This document shows positions 4,714-6,674 of a stretch of DNA of 6,674 nucleotides, one piece after another (position 1 is the stretch's first letter; each line of letters opens with the position of its first letter). Source of the stretch: CAYINJ01 sp964364745 (GTDB lineage Bacteria > Patescibacteriota > Patescibacteriia > JACRDY01); contig CAYINJ010000037.1 in assembly GCA_964364745.1 (NCBI GenBank), forward strand, positions 1 to 6,674, written 5' to 3'. Both the position numbers and the translations under genes were made by a program. The notes under the pieces are model-generated. The model had not been told where the DNA came from and made no database searches. It worked only from the letters and a program-made list of their open reading frames with translations.

Positions 4714-4838
4714 AGTTGATCTTCACCGGAGTCAACATGACCTTTCGGCAAGGACCAAGAATTGCCATGTTGGCTGACGACCATGATTTGGCCGGCGGGA
4801 TTGATGACTACTCCGCCGGTGCTGGTTGAGTGGTTCAT
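4710..4838 (-). pseudogene. Truncated NUDIX hydrolase (N-terminal 42 codons)
   Basis: The reading frame starts ATG at 4838 and gives MNHSTSTGGVVINPAGQ, then VVSQHGNSWSLPKGHVDSGE and a stop two codons after Asp-Gln. This is the normal beginning of an ADP-ribose/Ap4A-type NUDIX protein up to the first half of the Nudix box (G-x5-E). The catalytic REUxEE helix and the remaining hundred or so residues are absent, so no enzyme can result. The start is supported by GGAG nine bases upstream (4851-4848), inside the secA end, and the ATG lies four bases after the secA TAG. The TGA overlaps the ATG of the MTH1-like gene. It is best explained as a gene cut short by a deletion or by arrival of its neighbour. 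The short ORF may survive because it delivers ribosomes to that gene. Confidence 0.7.
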
Positions 4839-4842
4839 ATTC

Positions 4843-6674
4843 CTACGCTCCATGACACTTCTTGTATTTCTTCCCACTGCCGCAGTAGCACGGATCGTTG
4901 CGACCGATTTTGTTGCCCTGGGGATCGCGATCATTGGGCGTCATGGCCGCGGCAATTTGGCTTGACACCACATCACCAAAAGAAATCCCGCGGGCATTAT
5001 TACTAGCGGTTTTAGCCGCGCCAGCCAAGGAAAGGCCCTGGCGATCGATCAGTGATTTGGCTAGTTGCTGACCGGCAATGCCTACCTTGAAAATACTACT
5101 GCTGACCTGCTGCTGGATCATGGCGAGCAGTTGTTTGAACATGCCAAACGCCTCTTTTTTGTATTCCAAGAGTGGATCGCGCTGACCATAACCGCGCAGG
5201 CCAATACCGCGGCGCAGATGATCCATGGCATCAAGATGTTCTACCCACAGCGTATCAATCGTCCGTAAGATCACACCTTTTTCGACATCACGCATGGCAT
5301 CTGGCCGGCCAGCCGTTTGCGCCACTTCCTCGGCCACTTGGTTGTATTGCTTGACGGCCAATTCATATAGATAGCCAATCATGGCGTCGCGCGCTTCCTC
5401 GGCTCGCAAGTGCCCCTTTTGTTCCCGTAACTCAATCGCCTCTAAGTTCAGCCGCGCGTCAGCCGGCACGCCAAAGATCGCGTTGGCGGTCTCATACAGT
5501 TCTTCCGTGTTCCATTGACTGACCGTCTCGCCAGCCGTGTGAAAACTAACTACGGTAGCAATTTCGGCTTTAATCATCTCGTCTAGAATGGTAGTTTTCA
5601 GCTCTTCGGGATGTTCGAGGGCTTGCCGGCGTTTACGATAAATCGTTTCGCGTTGTTTATTAATCACGTCGTCGTACTCCACCAGGTGTTTGCGGATATC
5701 GAAGTTGTGGCCCTCCACCTTCTTTTGCGCCGATTCAATGGAACGAGTAATTAGTTTATTTTCGATCGGCATGTCCGCGGGGATTTTCAGGGCGGTCATC
5801 ATGCCCTTAATCCGTTCCGGCCCAAAGATGCGCATCAGATCATCTTCTAAGGAAATAAAGAACCGGGATGCACCAGGGTCGCCCTGCCGACCAGATCGAC
5901 CGCGCAACTGATTATCAATCCGGCGCGACTCGTGTCGTTCGGTACCGATGACGACCAGTCCACCCAGTTCCAGCACGGCGGCATGCGCCGCTTCCCACTC
6001 GGTATATTCTCCGGAAGTTTTGTCCGCCGGCATCTGACCGCCCAAGATAATGTCCACCCCACGGCCGGCCATGTTGGTGGCCAAGGTGACCGCGCCGCGG
6101 CGGCCGGCCTGGGCAATAATCTCGGCTTCCCGTTCATGCTGTTTGGCGTTTAGCACTTGGTGCGGAACGCCGACGCGCGCCAGTAATTCGGATAATTGTT
6201 CATTTTTTTCAATCGAAATGGTCCCGACCAGCACTGGCTGGCCCGCGGCATGTAACTCTTTGATCTGGGCCACCACCGCGGAGAATTTCCCCGCTTCGCT
6301 CTTATAAATTTGGTCGTTGAGGTCTTGGCGAACCATCGGCCGGTTGGTCGGCACGACCAACACTTCCAACTTATAAATCTTGGAAAACTCCTCGGCTTCC
6401 GTCGCCGCGGTTCCCGTCATGCCGGCTAAGACGCGGTACATCCGGAAATAGTTTTGGAACGTGACGGTGGCCAGTGTTTGGCTCTCGCGCTGGATCGCCA
6501 CGCCTTCTTTGGCTTCAATGGCTTGATGTAAGCCCTCCGAGTAGCGGCGGCCAGGCATCATCCGACCGGTAAACTCATCGACAATGATGACCTCGTCGTC
6601 TTTGACCACATAATCCCGATCCCGCTTGAATAAAACATAGGCCTTGAGCGCTTGTTCGATGTGGTGGACAGTTA
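4843..6674 (-). CDS. secA: Protein translocase subunit SecA (5' end outside window)
   Basis: The frame is open to the right edge and gives the last 609 residues of SecA, the ATPase that pushes preproteins through SecYEG. In fragment numbering: VHHIEQALKAY (2-12) and DEFTGR (32-37) from the first nucleotide-binding/preprotein region; GMTGT (84-88); NBD2 motifs NMAGRGVDI (200-208) and GTERHESRRIDNQLRGRSGR (243-262); the helical scaffold KKVEGHNFDIRKHLVEYDDV; WVEHLDAMDHLRRGI (476-490) of the scaffold/two-helix-finger region. At the end is a SEC-C zinc motif, C595-x-C597-x8-C606-H607, which in characterised SecAs binds zinc and SecB or phospholipid. No key motif is missing. Roughly 230 or more N-terminal residues, with Walker A and B, lie beyond 6674. 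The stop TAG (4845-4843) is four bases before the next ATG, so secA leads the operon with the NUDIX and secDF genes. Confidence 0.97.
   Translation of the reverse strand, partial: TVHHIEQALKAYVLFKRDRDYVVKDDEVIIVDEFTGRMMPGRRYSEGLHQAIEAKEGVAIQRESQTLATVTFQNYFRMYRVLAGMTGTAATEAEEFSKIYKLEVLVVPTNRPMVRQDLNDQIYKSEAGKFSAVVAQIKELHAAGQPVLVGTISIEKNEQLSELLARVGVPHQVLNAKQHEREAEIIAQAGRRGAVTLATNMAGRGVDIILGGQMPADKTSGEYTEWEAAHAAVLELGGLVVIGTERHESRRIDNQLRGRSGRQGDPGASRFFISLEDDLMRIFGPERIKGMMTALKIPADMPIENKLITRSIESAQKKVEGHNFDIRKHLVEYDDVINKQRETIYRKRRQALEHPEELKTTILDEMIKAEIATVVSFHTAGETVSQWNTEELYETANAIFGVPADARLNLEAIELREQKGHLRAEEARDAMIGYLYELAVKQYNQVAEEVAQTAGRPDAMRDVEKGVILRTIDTLWVEHLDAMDHLRRGIGLRGYGQRDPLLEYKKEAFGMFKQLLAMIQQQVSSSIFKVGIAGQQLAKSLIDRQGLSLAGAAKTASNNARGISFGDVVSSQIAAAMTPNDRDPQGNKIGRNDPCYCGSGKKYKKCHGA

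Noticed and set aside
4839..4934. Longer form of the truncated NUDIX ORF starting at 4934 inside secA
   Set aside because: The added residues are an out-of-frame reading of the SecA C-terminus. The ribosome site and NUDIX similarity both support the ATG at 4838.
1769..6307. Several plus-strand and alternate-frame ORFs of 60-118 codons opposite secF, secD, secA and the NUDIX gene
   Set aside because: They lie fully inside well-identified genes, have unnatural composition and carry no recognisable motif.
1..6674. CRISPR array, riboswitch or alternative genetic code
   Set aside because: No spaced repeat array and no recognisable riboswitch core were seen. Conserved Trp positions use TGG and no internal TGA needs recoding.

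Overview
The window reads as a piece of a small bacterial chromosome. I suspect a candidate-phyla-radiation (Patescibacteria) genome. The reasons are the compact layout, mostly weak or absent Shine-Dalgarno sites, a short GIY-YIG nuclease beside a tRNA, and a SecD carrying an inserted parvulin-like domain. This placement is an inference, not proven. The standard code fits: Trp is TGG throughout, stops are TAA, TAG and TGA, and no in-frame TGA has to be read as an amino acid.

Only the left edge (1-165) is on the plus strand. It is the 3' end of a GreA-type transcription elongation factor, followed by a strong intrinsic terminator (167-196). Everything else is on the minus strand and is best read from right to left. 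From 6674 to 1492 lies a protein-export operon: secA (5' end missing), a 42-codon remnant of a NUDIX gene, a complete MTH1-like NUDIX hydrolase whose ATG overlaps the remnant's TGA, then secD and secF. SecA is the translocation motor and SecDF the membrane-embedded, ion-driven accessory complex. The NUDIX enzyme is predicted to clean oxidised nucleotides and has no obvious link to export.

A textbook sigma70 promoter (1452-1480) right after secF starts a second unit: tRNA-Thr(TGT), rpmG (bL33), then a disturbed tRNA-Trp locus. There an intact tRNA-Trp(CCA) gene (688-761) is preceded by a second, broken copy of its first 41 nt (1028-1098). A minimal GIY-YIG endonuclease gene (771-1016) sits between them. 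The broken copy is split directly after its anticodon by a 26-bp perfect palindrome flanked by a 4-bp TGGA duplication. secE and nusG, which often follow rpmG and tRNA-Trp in bacteria, are absent. In their place is an unrecognised, AT-richer 97-aa gene (276-569) that converges on greA.

The most noteworthy signals are the tRNA-half/GIY-YIG/tRNA cassette with its palindromic insertion, the parvulin-like domain in SecD whose elements appear in permuted order, and the NUDIX remnant coupled to an MTH1-like gene.
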